The notes under the pieces are model-generated. The model did no database searches and was not told the DNA's origin. It saw only the letters and a list, made by a program, of their open reading frames with translations. A DNA stretch of 23,759 nt from contig JBEBGV010000067.1 in NCBI GenBank assembly GCA_040081265.1, positions 1 through 23,759 on the forward strand, in the 5' to 3' direction. Position numbers and translations under genes: made by a program. The DNA comes from JBEBGV01 sp040081265 (GTDB taxonomy: Bacteria > Acidobacteriota > Vicinamibacteria > Vicinamibacterales > UBA2999). Of this stretch, positions 1 through 7,747 are shown piece by piece. How positions within the stretch are numbered: the stretch's first letter is position 1; each line of letters opens with the position of its first letter.

Positions 1-19
1 ACCCACCACCCACCACCCA
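1..19. repeat. short G/C-run simple repeat (ACCC/ACC units)
   Basis: The first 19 bases are repeats of ACCCACC, directly downstream of the atoE stop. On the minus strand this gives runs of GGG separated by TGGT, a pattern that could form a G-quadruplex if it continues beyond the window. There is no classical hairpin terminator here, so this is only a description of low-complexity sequence at the window edge. Confidence 0.4.
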
Positions 20-1411
20 CTACAACGTGTAATTCAACGCCCACACGAGAAACATCACCAGCGGCACGTGGATGATGAACTGCAGCATGCAGTAGCCGAT
101 GATGTCGCGCGCCGACAGGCCGAGGATGCCGATGACCGGCAGCATCCAGAACGGGTGAATCAGGTTGGCGAGCGCTTCGGTGGCGTTATAGGTCTGTACC
201 ACCCATCCCATGTGCACGCCGAGTTCCTTCGCGGCAGCGAGGACGTAGGGTGCTTCGATCAGCCACTTGCCACCGGCCGAGGGGACAAAGAGTCCGAGCG
301 CGGCGGAGTAGATACCCACGAGCACCGGGAACGACTGCGGCGTCGAGATCTCGACAAACGCGTGGGCGAGCCGCGTGGCCAGGCCCGATTCCGTCATCAT
401 GCGGATGATGCCGGCGTAGATGGGATATTGAATCAGCACGCCTCCCACCGAGGGGACGGCTGCGGTGATCGCGCCCACGAACGAGCCTGGTCGCCAGTGC
501 AGCAGAAGGGCCACCGTTCCGAACGCGAAGATGAACGTGTTCAGACTGAGGAGCGCCAGCCAGCCGCCCGTAGACACTTCACCGACGAGATACACGATAC
601 CCATGGCGCTGACAATCACCGTCAGGATCGGGCTGTGCTCCAGCCATTCGCCTGGACGCGTCGGACGGGTCGCGACCGTCAACGCCCGGGGCGGTGTGAT
701 GCCCATGTCGTCCATCGTTTTCACGCCGGCGCCGCGCGGGGCCGATGCGAACGCGATCGCGACCGAGACGACGATCAGCACGAACGCCACCAGCCAGCTT
801 TGCCAGAGTCCGAGCGTGTCGGTCAGTGGAATGATGCCGCTGATCTGCTTCACCGAGTCCGGGAGTGACGCGGGACTGGCCATGATCAGCGCGGCCGACG
901 ATGAGAGGCCGAGGGCCCAGACGCTGCCCACCCCGAGGTAGGCCGCGGCCCCGAGCGCGCGGTAGTCAGCGCCCTTCACCCGTCGTGCCACCTCGCGCGC
1001 GAGCAGCGCGCTGAAGACCAGGCTGAAACTCCAGGACACAAGCGACGCCAGCATGGAGAAGAGCGCCACGAACGCGACGGCGACGCGGGGGTCGCGCGGC
1101 ACCGCCGCCATCCGCTCGATGGTGCGAAAGACCACTGGCGCGGCGGCCAGGGCATAGCCGGTCACGATGATCATGCACATCTGCACCGTGAACACGGCGA
1201 GGTCCCAGTACCCTTGTCCGAACCATCGGGCACTTCGCACCAGCGAGCCGTCGGTCCACGCGCTGGCCGCAAAGACCAGGAGCGTCGCGACCAGGGCCAG
1301 GGAGAAGGCGTCGGGGAACCAGCGTTCGAACCAGTGCGAGAGGGATAGTCCTGCTCGCGCAAGCAGCGACTGGCGCTCGCCGGGAGGCGCCGGCAGTGAC
1401 TCGGTGGACAT
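20..1411 (-). CDS. atoE: AtoE-type short-chain fatty acid transporter
   Basis: Predicted inner-membrane permease of 463 residues, the usual length for the AtoE short-chain fatty acid transporter family, whose E. coli member imports acetoacetate and short fatty acids. After a short polar N-terminus the chain is almost continuous hydrophobic segments: about residues 35-50, 68-95, 108-135, 150-178, 205-225, then five or more C-terminal helices. It ends with a conserved-looking glycine/proline-rich stretch (SAGGKWLIEAPYV). Family assignment rests on overall pattern and remembered similarity. The ATG at 1411 is the first methionine before the hydrophobic core. It is transcribed divergently from the oxoacid dehydrogenase operon, with a shared operator-like dyad at 1442-1456. 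The likely role is uptake of a short carboxylate that feeds the neighbouring enzymes; the exact substrate is inferred only. Confidence 0.85.
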   Translation of the reverse strand: MSTESLPAPPGERQSLLARAGLSLSHWFERWFPDAFSLALVATLLVFAASAWTDGSLVRSARWFGQGYWDLAVFTVQMCMIIVTGYALAAAPVVFRTIERMAAVPRDPRVAVAFVALFSMLASLVSWSFSLVFSALLAREVARRVKGADYRALGAAAYLGVGSVWALGLSSSAALIMASPASLPDSVKQISGIIPLTDTLGLWQSWLVAFVLIVVSVAIAFASAPRGAGVKTMDDMGITPPRALTVATRPTRPGEWLEHSPILTVIVSAMGIVYLVGEVSTGGWLALLSLNTFIFAFGTVALLLHWRPGSFVGAITAAVPSVGGVLIQYPIYAGIIRMMTESGLATRLAHAFVEISTPQSFPVLVGIYSAALGLFVPSAGGKWLIEAPYVLAAAKELGVHMGWVVQTYNATEALANLIHPFWMLPVIGILGLSARDIIGYCMLQFIIHVPLVMFLVWALNYTL

Positions 1412-1441
1412 AGGTATGCGATACTCTGTGTTCGCTTTTTA

Positions 1442-1456
1442 TGGATTCTGGATCCA
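1442..1456. promoter_or_regulatory. operator-like dyad TGGATTCTGGATCCA, copy 1
   Basis: The 58-bp gap between divergent atoE and the plus-strand operon contains TGGATTCTGGATCCA. It reads as inverted arms TGGAT/ATCCA with 5 nt between, as a perfect TGGATCCA palindrome (1449-1456), and as overlapping direct TGGATnC units. The same 15 bases occur on the opposite strand at 12633-12647, in the only other divergent promoter of this locus. Short dyads like this are typical of GntR-family repressors of catabolic operons (family knowledge). No regulator gene is in the window, so the protein that binds is unknown. Confidence 0.65.
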
Positions 1457-1469
1457 ATAACAGGTTGTG

Positions 1470-2351
1470 ATGGCGAACGTAGGATACGTCGGTCTGGGGG
1501 TCATGGGCGGTCGGATGGCGAGGCGCCTCATGGCCGCCGGCCACCAGGTCACCGGCTACAACAGGACAAAGGCCAAGGCCTCGTGGCTCATCGACGAGGG
1601 AATGGCCTGGGCGGACTCCCCGCGTCAGGTCTGTGAGAGCGCCGACGTTGTCTTCTGCATGGTCACCAACTCGCAATCGCTGCGGTCGGTGGCATCCGGT
1701 CCAGACGGCCTGCTGGCCGGGCTTGGTCCCGGGAAAGTGCTCATCGACATGAGCACGGTGAGCCCGGCCCTCAGCCGGGAGATCGCGGAGCAGGTGCGGG
1801 CCCGTGGCGCCGACATGATCGACGCGCCCGTATCGGGTAGCGTCATCACGCTCGAACAGGGCAAGCTGTCGGTGATGGTCGGCGGGATGCCCGAGACGTT
1901 TGAACGGGTCAAGCCCCTGCTCTACGACGTCGGCCCCAAGGTGACGCATGTCGGCGGCAACGGGCTGGCCCTGTCGATGAAGATCGCCACCAACCTGAGC
2001 CTGGTTGTCCAGATGCTCGCGTTTTCAGAAGGCGTCCTCCTCGCGCAGAAGAGCGGCATCCCGCGCGAGGTGGCTGTGGATGTCCTCACCCACAGCGTCA
2101 TCGCGTCTCCCATGGTGCAGTATCGCGGGCCGATGGTCCTCAACCCACCCGACGAGGCCTGGTTCAGCGTGCTCATGATGCAGAAAGATCTGACCCTGGC
2201 GCTCGAGATGGGGCAGGAACTCGGCGTGCCGCTGCCGACCACGTCGATTGCCAATCAATACCTGACGGCCGCCCGCGGGATGGGGCTGTCGGAGGAAGAC
2301 TTCGCGATGATCTTCAAGGTGCTCGCGCACGAATCGGGAGTGACGGTATGA
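1470..2351 (+). CDS. beta-hydroxyacid dehydrogenase (3-hydroxyisobutyrate dehydrogenase family)
   Basis: NAD(P)-dependent cytosolic oxidoreductase of the 3-hydroxyisobutyrate / 2-hydroxy-3-oxopropionate dehydrogenase family, 293 residues. The Rossmann nucleotide motif GLGVMG is at residues 8-13, the substrate-binding DAPVSGS segment is near 115-121, and the catalytic Lys with its partner Asn is K171/N175 in SMKIATNL. It converts a beta-hydroxyacid to a semialdehyde or the reverse. The exact substrate is not predictable. GTG at 1467 is possible, but ATG at 1470 has AGG at 1462-1464 with 5-nt spacing, so ATG is preferred. It is first gene of the operon, just downstream of the operator-like dyad, and overlaps E1 alpha by 4 nt (ATGA), suggesting translational coupling. 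A paralogue closes the second operon at 15820-16680. Confidence 0.88.
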   Translation: MANVGYVGLGVMGGRMARRLMAAGHQVTGYNRTKAKASWLIDEGMAWADSPRQVCESADVVFCMVTNSQSLRSVASGPDGLLAGLGPGKVLIDMSTVSPALSREIAEQVRARGADMIDAPVSGSVITLEQGKLSVMVGGMPETFERVKPLLYDVGPKVTHVGGNGLALSMKIATNLSLVVQMLAFSEGVLLAQKSGIPREVAVDVLTHSVIASPMVQYRGPMVLNPPDEAWFSVLMMQKDLTLALEMGQELGVPLPTTSIANQYLTAARGMGLSEEDFAMIFKVLAHESGVTV

Positions 2352-3301
2352 GCCAGCTGTTGCAGATGTATCGCAAGATGATGGCGATTCGCCTCTTCGA
2401 AGAGCGCGTCAACGATCTCTACACCCGCGCGCTGATGCCGGGCCTGGCCCATCTGTACATCGGGCAGGAGGCGGTCGCCGTGGGCGTCTGCGAAGCCCTC
2501 CGCGGCGACGACTACATCACGAGCACGCATCGCGGCCACGGGCACTGCCTGGCGAAAGGCGCCACCCCGAGCCTGATGTTTGCGGAGCTCCTCGGCAAGG
2601 AAGCCGGCTACTGCAAAGGCAAGGGCGGCTCGATGCACATTGCAGACCCCGCGACCGGCAACCTCGGCGCCAACGCCATCGTCGGCGGCAGCGCGGGCAT
2701 CGCGACCGGAGCGGCGTTCTCGGCCAAGCACCTCAAGACCGGACAGGTGGCGGTCTGCTTCTTTGGCGAGGGCGCACTGGGTCAGGGGCTGCTCTATGAG
2801 GTGATGAACCTCGCCAGTCTGTGGAAGCTCCCCGTGATTTACGTCTGCGAGAACAACATGTACAACGAGTACACGCACTTCTCGGAGACCACCGCGGGCG
2901 ACGTCTCCGCACGCGCAACGGCGTTCGGCATTCCGCAGGAAACACTCGACGGTCAGGACGTACGCCTGGTATTCGCTGCGGCGTCACGCGCTGTGGCGCG
3001 CGCCCGGTCGGGCGAGGGACCGTCATTCCTGCAGTGCAAGACCTATCGCTATCACGGTCACCACGTTGGCGACATCGCTCGCGAGTACTACCGTCCCAAG
3101 ACGGAGGAAGCGTCATGGAAAGGCGAACGCGATCCGCTCAGAGTGCTGTCGACGGCACTGCTGGCCGACGGCGTCGCCGATGACGCCGCGCTCGCTGGCA
3201 TCACCGCCGAACTGACGACCGAGATGGATGCGGCCGTCGAGTTCGCGCTCGCTTCACCTTATCCGGATCCCTCGAAGGTCCACGAAGACGTTTATGCCTG
3301 A
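2348..3301 (+). CDS. thiamine diphosphate-dependent 2-oxoacid/acetoin dehydrogenase E1 alpha subunit
   Basis: Alpha subunit of a heterotetrameric E1 that decarboxylates a 2-oxoacid (or cleaves acetoin) with thiamine diphosphate and hands the acyl group to lipoyl-E2. At 317 residues it has the length of PdhA/AcoA proteins. The opening RLFEERVNDLYT and the STHRGHGH segment are typical of the family. The cofactor motif runs from G140-E141-G142 to N169-N170. The middle position is Glu rather than the usual Asp; from memory this also occurs in branched-chain oxoacid dehydrogenase E1 alpha. The start ATG overlaps the previous stop. E1 beta follows with an 8-nt overlap, and E2 is two genes further on. 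Substrate (pyruvate, branched-chain oxoacid, acetoin) cannot be settled by eye. Confidence 0.92.
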   Translation: MSQLLQMYRKMMAIRLFEERVNDLYTRALMPGLAHLYIGQEAVAVGVCEALRGDDYITSTHRGHGHCLAKGATPSLMFAELLGKEAGYCKGKGGSMHIADPATGNLGANAIVGGSAGIATGAAFSAKHLKTGQVAVCFFGEGALGQGLLYEVMNLASLWKLPVIYVCENNMYNEYTHFSETTAGDVSARATAFGIPQETLDGQDVRLVFAAASRAVARARSGEGPSFLQCKTYRYHGHHVGDIAREYYRPKTEEASWKGERDPLRVLSTALLADGVADDAALAGITAELTTEMDAAVEFALASPYPDPSKVHEDVYA

Positions 3302-4295
3302 GACACTTGCAGCCACCCGTGAAATGTCGTTCGGCGAAGCGATCCGTGAGGCGCTCGCCGAAGAGATGCGCCGCGACCCGACCATCGTCCTCCTCGGCGA
3401 GGATGTGGCAGAGGCCGGGACCACCTTCAAGGTCCTCAAGGGAATGGTGGAGGAGTTCGGTACGACCCGCGTGATCGACACGCCGATTTCCGAACCCGGG
3501 TTCACGGGGCTCGGCGTGGGCGCTGCGATGACCGGCATGCGTCCTGTCGTGGACATCATGTTCGGTGACTTCCTGACGCTCATCATGGACCAGGTGGTGA
3601 ATCAGGCCGCCAAGATTCACTACATGTCTGGTGGCAAGTGGAAGGTGCCGATGGTCGTGCGCTGCACGCTCGGCGCTACCCGGCGTTCGGCCGCACAGCA
3701 CTCGCAGTCCCTGCACGCGTGGCCGAGCCATGTGCCTGGCCTCAAGGTGGTGATTCCGTCGACGCCGGCCGATGCCAAGGGCCTGATGAAGACGGCCATC
3801 CGCGACGACAACCCGGTGATCTTCTTCGAAGACAAGATCAGCTACACCAAGGTCAAGGGACCGGTGCCGGAGGGCGACTACACGATTCCCTTCGGCGTCG
3901 CCGACATCAAGCGCACGGGTACCGACATCACCTTCATCGGTACGAGCAGCATGGTGCAGGTCGCACTTGGTGCGGCCAAGATGCTCGAAGAGATTGGCGT
4001 GAACGCCGAGGTCGTTGACCCGCGGACGACGTGGCCGCTCGATGAGAAGACGCTGGTCGAGTCGGTCAAGAAGACCTCGCGGTGCATCGTCATCGACGAG
4101 GGATCGTTTCGCTACGGTGTGACCGGCGAGCTGGCGTCGGTGGTGCAGGAAGGCGCCTTCTACGATCTCGACGGCCCGGTGAGACGTCTCGGCGCGACGC
4201 ACGTGCCGATTCCGTTCTCACCGTCGCTCGAAGACACCACCGTGCCCTCGGAGCGCGACGTGTTCGAGCTGGCGCGGCAGATGTGCCGGAAGTAG
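3294..4295 (+). CDS. 2-oxoacid/acetoin dehydrogenase E1 beta subunit
   Basis: Beta subunit of E1, 333 residues, the partner of the preceding alpha subunit. Family landmarks are the opening MSFGEAIREALAEEM, LLGEDV, the ThDP-contacting Glu in DTPISEPGFTGLGVGAAMTGMRP, the QHSQSLHAW segment, and a transketolase C-terminal domain from about residue 200 (TDITFIGTSSMVQVAL, VDPRTTWPLD). The frame stays open further upstream, but ATG at 3294 is chosen because it gives the family-typical N-terminus and an 8-nt overlap with E1 alpha. A later ATG at 3324 (MSFGEA) is a possible alternative. With E1 alpha and E2 it should form a 2-oxoacid dehydrogenase complex. No E3 lipoamide dehydrogenase gene is in the window. 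Confidence 0.92.
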   Translation: MPETLAATREMSFGEAIREALAEEMRRDPTIVLLGEDVAEAGTTFKVLKGMVEEFGTTRVIDTPISEPGFTGLGVGAAMTGMRPVVDIMFGDFLTLIMDQVVNQAAKIHYMSGGKWKVPMVVRCTLGATRRSAAQHSQSLHAWPSHVPGLKVVIPSTPADAKGLMKTAIRDDNPVIFFEDKISYTKVKGPVPEGDYTIPFGVADIKRTGTDITFIGTSSMVQVALGAAKMLEEIGVNAEVVDPRTTWPLDEKTLVESVKKTSRCIVIDEGSFRYGVTGELASVVQEGAFYDLDGPVRRLGATHVPIPFSPSLEDTTVPSERDVFELARQMCRK

Positions 4296-4349
4296 GTAGT
4301 CGGTAGGCGGTAGGCGGCGGGAACGTAGGGTGGACCTTTCAGGTCCGCC
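4292..4349. repeat. intergenic short repeats plus perfect-length hairpin
   Basis: The only sizeable gap in the plus-strand operon (72 nt, between E1 beta and the M24 gene) is filled by repeated GTAGG(C/T)GG-like units at 4292-4320. A hairpin follows: GGTGGACCT (4329-4337), 3-nt loop, AGGTCCGCC (4341-4349), 9 bp with one G-U pair. There is no T-run, so it is a weak terminator candidate at best. It looks like a dispersed intergenic repeat or an mRNA-processing hairpin that could set different expression of the genes on either side. Confidence 0.5.
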
Positions 4350-4367
4350 AAGGTCGAAGGAGCAGTC

Positions 4368-5711
4368 GTGGCACTGAAAACCTACGGAACGATGGGCGTG
4401 GACTGGGAGCAGCGGATCGACTTCGATCGCCTGCGACGCGAGCGGCTCGCACGCGTGAAGGGCATGCTCGCCAAGTCGGAGATGGGCGCCGTGCTCTGCT
4501 TCGACATGAACAATGTCCGCTACATCACGGCGACGCACATCGGCACGTGGGCGCAGGACAAGATCAGCCGCTTCACGCTCCTGCCCCAGAACGACGAGCC
4601 CATCCTGTGGGACTTCGGATCTGCCGCCCGGCACCACCAGCAGAACTGCCCGTGGCTCGGTGAGCGTTCGCGGCCGGGTATCCCGTTGATGCGCGGGGCG
4701 ATGACGCCGGAGATGGGCCGTTCTGAGGAGGTCGCTCGCAAGATCTTCGTCGAGCTGGAAATGCGAGGTCTCCACAAGGAGCCGCTCGGCATCGACGTCG
4801 TCGAGCCCCCGATTCTCTTCGCCCTTCAGAAGCTCGGTATCACGATCGTCGATGGCCAGCAGCTGCTGTCCGACGCGCGCGAGATCAAGACGGTTGACGA
4901 AATCTCGCTCCTCACGCACTCGGCGGCGATGGTCGATGCTGCCTACTACGACCTCTACAAGGCGATGAAGCCGGGCATGCGCGAGAACGAAGCGGTCGGA
5001 CTCGTCGCCAAGCGGCTCTACGACCTCGGCTCCGAGTACGTCGAAGGCGTGAATGCGATATCGGGCGAGCGCTGCAGCCCGCATCCCCACGTGTTCTCGG
5101 ATCGCATGCTTCGGCCGGGCGACCCGGTCTACTACGACGTGCTGCACTCCTACATGGGGTATCGCACCTGCTACTACCGGTGCTTTGCCGTGGGTTCGGC
5201 CTCGCGTCCGCTGGTCGAGTCGTACAAGCGGTGTCGTGACTATCTCGATGCGGCGATCGATCTCGTCAGGCCGGGCAGGACGACCGCCGAGATCGCAGCG
5301 GTCTGGCCCAAGGCCAAGGAGTTCGGGTTCCCGGACGAGGAATCGGCGTTTGCGCTCCAGATGGGCCACGGCATCGGCCTGGCGATCTGGGAAAAGCCGA
5401 TGATCAGCCGCCTGGTGTCACTCGACCATCCCCACGAGATCAAGCCGGGCATGGTCTTCGCACTCGAAACCTTCTGGCCGTCCACCGATGGATGGAGTGC
5501 CGCGCGCATCGAAGAAGAAATCGTGGTCACCGAGACCGGACACGAGGTCATCACGCGCTTCCCGGCTGAAGAACTGCTCGTGGCAGGAGCGCCATTCATT
5601 TCGGTCAGCGGGCCGTTGCCGACCATCCGCGATCCTGAACCGCCGCTCAATCGCGAGGTCGTGCAGATGATCGCTGCAGCGGCCAAGGAAGATGCCGGGG
5701 TGACGCGCTGA
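4368..5711 (+). CDS. M24-fold (creatinase/aminopeptidase P-like) hydrolase with an altered metal site
   Basis: 447-residue protein of the M24 pita-bread superfamily, which includes proline dipeptidases, creatinase and the DMSP lyase DddP. An N-terminal creatinase-type domain (about 20-185, with FDMNNVRYITAT) precedes the catalytic domain (about 190-430). Metal-ligand positions visible are D257, H334 (MGHGIGL), E367 (FALETF) and E382 (RIEEEIVV). The second Asp expected eleven residues after D257 is Cys268 (GYRTCYYR). It starts at GTG 4368, with AAGGAG at 4357-4362 spaced 5 nt. Its stop overlaps the E2 start by one base, so it sits inside the dehydrogenase operon. A C-N or lyase reaction on the operon's substrate is more likely than housekeeping peptide turnover, but this is inference. 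Confidence 0.82.
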   Translation: MALKTYGTMGVDWEQRIDFDRLRRERLARVKGMLAKSEMGAVLCFDMNNVRYITATHIGTWAQDKISRFTLLPQNDEPILWDFGSAARHHQQNCPWLGERSRPGIPLMRGAMTPEMGRSEEVARKIFVELEMRGLHKEPLGIDVVEPPILFALQKLGITIVDGQQLLSDAREIKTVDEISLLTHSAAMVDAAYYDLYKAMKPGMRENEAVGLVAKRLYDLGSEYVEGVNAISGERCSPHPHVFSDRMLRPGDPVYYDVLHSYMGYRTCYYRCFAVGSASRPLVESYKRCRDYLDAAIDLVRPGRTTAEIAAVWPKAKEFGFPDEESAFALQMGHGIGLAIWEKPMISRLVSLDHPHEIKPGMVFALETFWPSTDGWSAARIEEEIVVTETGHEVITRFPAEELLVAGAPFISVSGPLPTIRDPEPPLNREVVQMIAAAAKEDAGVTR

Positions 5712-6904
5712 TGCCAATCAGCGTGGTCATGCCAGCGCTCGAGATGGCGCAGGAAACGGGCAAGCTCGTCTCGTGGTTGAAGCAGGAAGGCGAGCAGGTG
5801 GCCAAAGGCGACATGCTCATCGAGATCGAGACCGACAAGGCGGTGGTTGAAGTGGAAGCCGCTGGCGACGGTGTTCTGGCCGGCATCACCGCCAGGGTGG
5901 GTGACGTTGTTCCTGTGGGCCAGACAATCGCATGGCTGCTGAAGCCCGGCGAGTCGGTGCCTGCACCGGAAGACGTCGCTCACGTCCAGACCGGTCGTCG
6001 CACCGATACGGCGCCAGCCGCCGCGTCCGCAGCGTCGGCCCCTGCGCCGGTCGCCGACGCCGGCAAGGGCATCCGCGTTTCCCCGAAAGCCCGCCGGCTC
6101 GCCGGCGAACTCGGTGTCGACCTCGCCAGCCTCAAGGGCTCAGGTCCTGGGGGCGAAATCCTGACGGAGGATGTCCAGTCCGCAGCCGCGGGCGCCAAGG
6201 CGGCTCCCGCGGCGGCTGGCGCGACCGAAGCCCTCAGCACGGTCGGGCGCCTGATGGCCGAGCGGACGACCTCCAGCTGGACGACCGTGCCGCACTTCTT
6301 CGTCTCGCGCGACGTCGACGCCACGGCGTTGAATGCGGCGCGTGCGAAGGCGCTGCCCGACGTCGAGCGTTCACATCAGGTGAAGGTGACGCACACCGAC
6401 ATCCTGGTCGCGGCCGTGGGCCGTACGCTTCGTGCGCACTCCCGATTGAATGCGAGCTGGGCGAAGGGCGGCGTGGCGGTAAACGCCGACGTCCACGTCG
6501 CTCTGGCAATGGCCGTTGAAGATGCGGTGGTCACGGCGGTGATCCGGAACGCCGATCGCGCCAGTCTTGGCGAGATCGCGACAGCGCGACGCGATCTGAC
6601 CGAGCGCGCACGAGCCGGGCGCCTGTCTCCGGCCGACATTTCCGGGGCGACGTTCACGATCAGCAACCTGGGCATGTTTGGCGTTGACGCCTTCACGGCA
6701 ATCATCGTGCAACCCCAAGCCGCGATTCTTGCCGTCGGCGCCATCGCCGACCGCGTCGTGGCTGTGAACGGCTCTCCGGCGGTCCGACCGTACATGACGA
6801 TGACGCTGTCGTCCGACCATCGCGTGGTGGACGGTGCACGGGCGGCGTCGTTCCTGAGGGATCTTGTGACTGCGATTCAAGAACCGGGGGCCTGGCTCTC
6901 ATAA
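5711..6904 (+). CDS. dihydrolipoyl acyltransferase E2 of the 2-oxoacid dehydrogenase complex
   Basis: 397-residue E2 core protein that moves the acyl group from E1 to coenzyme A. One lipoyl domain is at residues 1-78, with the lipoylation site K43 in ETDKA. Then come an Ala/Pro-rich linker (about 85-115), a peripheral subunit-binding domain (about 118-155, VSPKARRLAGELGVDLASLKG), a second Ala-rich linker, and the catalytic acetyltransferase domain from about 175. The active-site signature is D369-H370-R-V-V-D374-G. ATG at 5711 shares its A with the previous TGA, and GGGGTGA upstream is a good ribosome-binding site. With the E1 pair this completes E1-E2. E3 must come from elsewhere. The E1 beta and E2 genes are separated by the M24 gene, which is unusual. 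Confidence 0.92.
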   Translation: MPISVVMPALEMAQETGKLVSWLKQEGEQVAKGDMLIEIETDKAVVEVEAAGDGVLAGITARVGDVVPVGQTIAWLLKPGESVPAPEDVAHVQTGRRTDTAPAAASAASAPAPVADAGKGIRVSPKARRLAGELGVDLASLKGSGPGGEILTEDVQSAAAGAKAAPAAAGATEALSTVGRLMAERTTSSWTTVPHFFVSRDVDATALNAARAKALPDVERSHQVKVTHTDILVAAVGRTLRAHSRLNASWAKGGVAVNADVHVALAMAVEDAVVTAVIRNADRASLGEIATARRDLTERARAGRLSPADISGATFTISNLGMFGVDAFTAIIVQPQAAILAVGAIADRVVAVNGSPAVRPYMTMTLSSDHRVVDGARAASFLRDLVTAIQEPGAWLS

Positions 6905-6928
6905 GAGACCGCTCTCGCAGGAGGCACT

Positions 6929-7744
6929 GTGGCACTGGAACTGGGACTGAAAGGGCGAGTCGCCGTCATTTCGGGGGCGAGCAAGGGCATTGGCAAGGCT
7001 ATCGCGAGGGGGCTCGCGGCACAGGGCGTCAACATCGCGCTGATGGCTCGCGGTAAGGAGCAACTCGAGAAGGCCGCGCAGGACATCAGGGCCGAGAGCG
7101 GCGTTGAGGTGCTGCCGGTGATCGCCGACATCGCCAATGCCGATTCCGTCAAGGCTGCGGCGGACACGGTGAAGACGAAGTTCGGTCACGTCAACATCGT
7201 CGTCAACAACGCCGGCAACCCGATGCGGCGGATGGATCGTCAGATCCTGTGGCCCGACACCGACTGGATCGACGACTTGAACCTCAAGATCGTTGGCGCG
7301 CTTCGCGTGACGCAGTCGTTCCTCCCGCTGATCCCGAGCGATGGGACCGGCCGCATCATCAACATCAGTGGTACCGCGTCGATGCTGGTCTGGGCGCCCG
7401 CGCTCACGCACGGCATGAACAACGCCGCAATGAATCAGGCGACGAGCTATCTGGCCCATGATCTCGCCAGCCAGAATGTCACCGTCAACGCTGTCATCCC
7501 TGGCCTGGTCGGCACAGAAGGACGACAGGTGTGGGCGGAGAACATGGCCAAGGCGGCCAATCTGCCCAAGGACGAGTGGCTGGCCGGTTTCTGCAAGAAG
7601 ATGGGAATCTTGAACGGCCGGTGGGCAGAGATGAGCGAAGTGGCCGACACCGTGACGTTCATCGCGTCAGACTGCGGTCGCTACTACAACGGCGCCAAGA
7701 TCGTCATGGACGGTGGCCTGAACGTCAACGCCCGTCCGGCATAG
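6929..7744 (+). CDS. SDR-fold protein lacking the canonical Ser-Tyr-Lys residues
   Basis: 271-residue Rossmann protein of the classical short-chain dehydrogenase/reductase family. The nucleotide-binding motif SGASKGIG is intact near residues 15-22, as are the NNAG motif near 92-95 and the structural Asn before helix 4 (DDLNLKI). At the active site, an ungapped alignment to FabG-type enzymes places Gly148 at the catalytic Ser, His161 at the Tyr and Asn165 at the Lys, so the YxxxK signature is absent. Ser147, one position off, could still take part. It starts at GTG 6929, with CAGGAGG at 6918-6924 spaced 4 nt. It lies between E2 and gabD with a 3-nt gap to gabD. It may be a dehydrogenase with a changed mechanism or a lyase/isomerase using bound NAD(P). 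Function unknown. Confidence 0.85.
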   Translation: MALELGLKGRVAVISGASKGIGKAIARGLAAQGVNIALMARGKEQLEKAAQDIRAESGVEVLPVIADIANADSVKAAADTVKTKFGHVNIVVNNAGNPMRRMDRQILWPDTDWIDDLNLKIVGALRVTQSFLPLIPSDGTGRIINISGTASMLVWAPALTHGMNNAAMNQATSYLAHDLASQNVTVNAVIPGLVGTEGRQVWAENMAKAANLPKDEWLAGFCKKMGILNGRWAEMSEVADTVTFIASDCGRYYNGAKIVMDGGLNVNARPA

Positions 7745-7747
7745 AGC

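Noticed and set aside
68..868. Long plus-strand frames opposite atoE, and similar long frames opposite the other genes
   Set aside because: Compositions rich in Arg, His and Asp with no motifs; they are antisense shadows of GC-rich genes with clear family identity.
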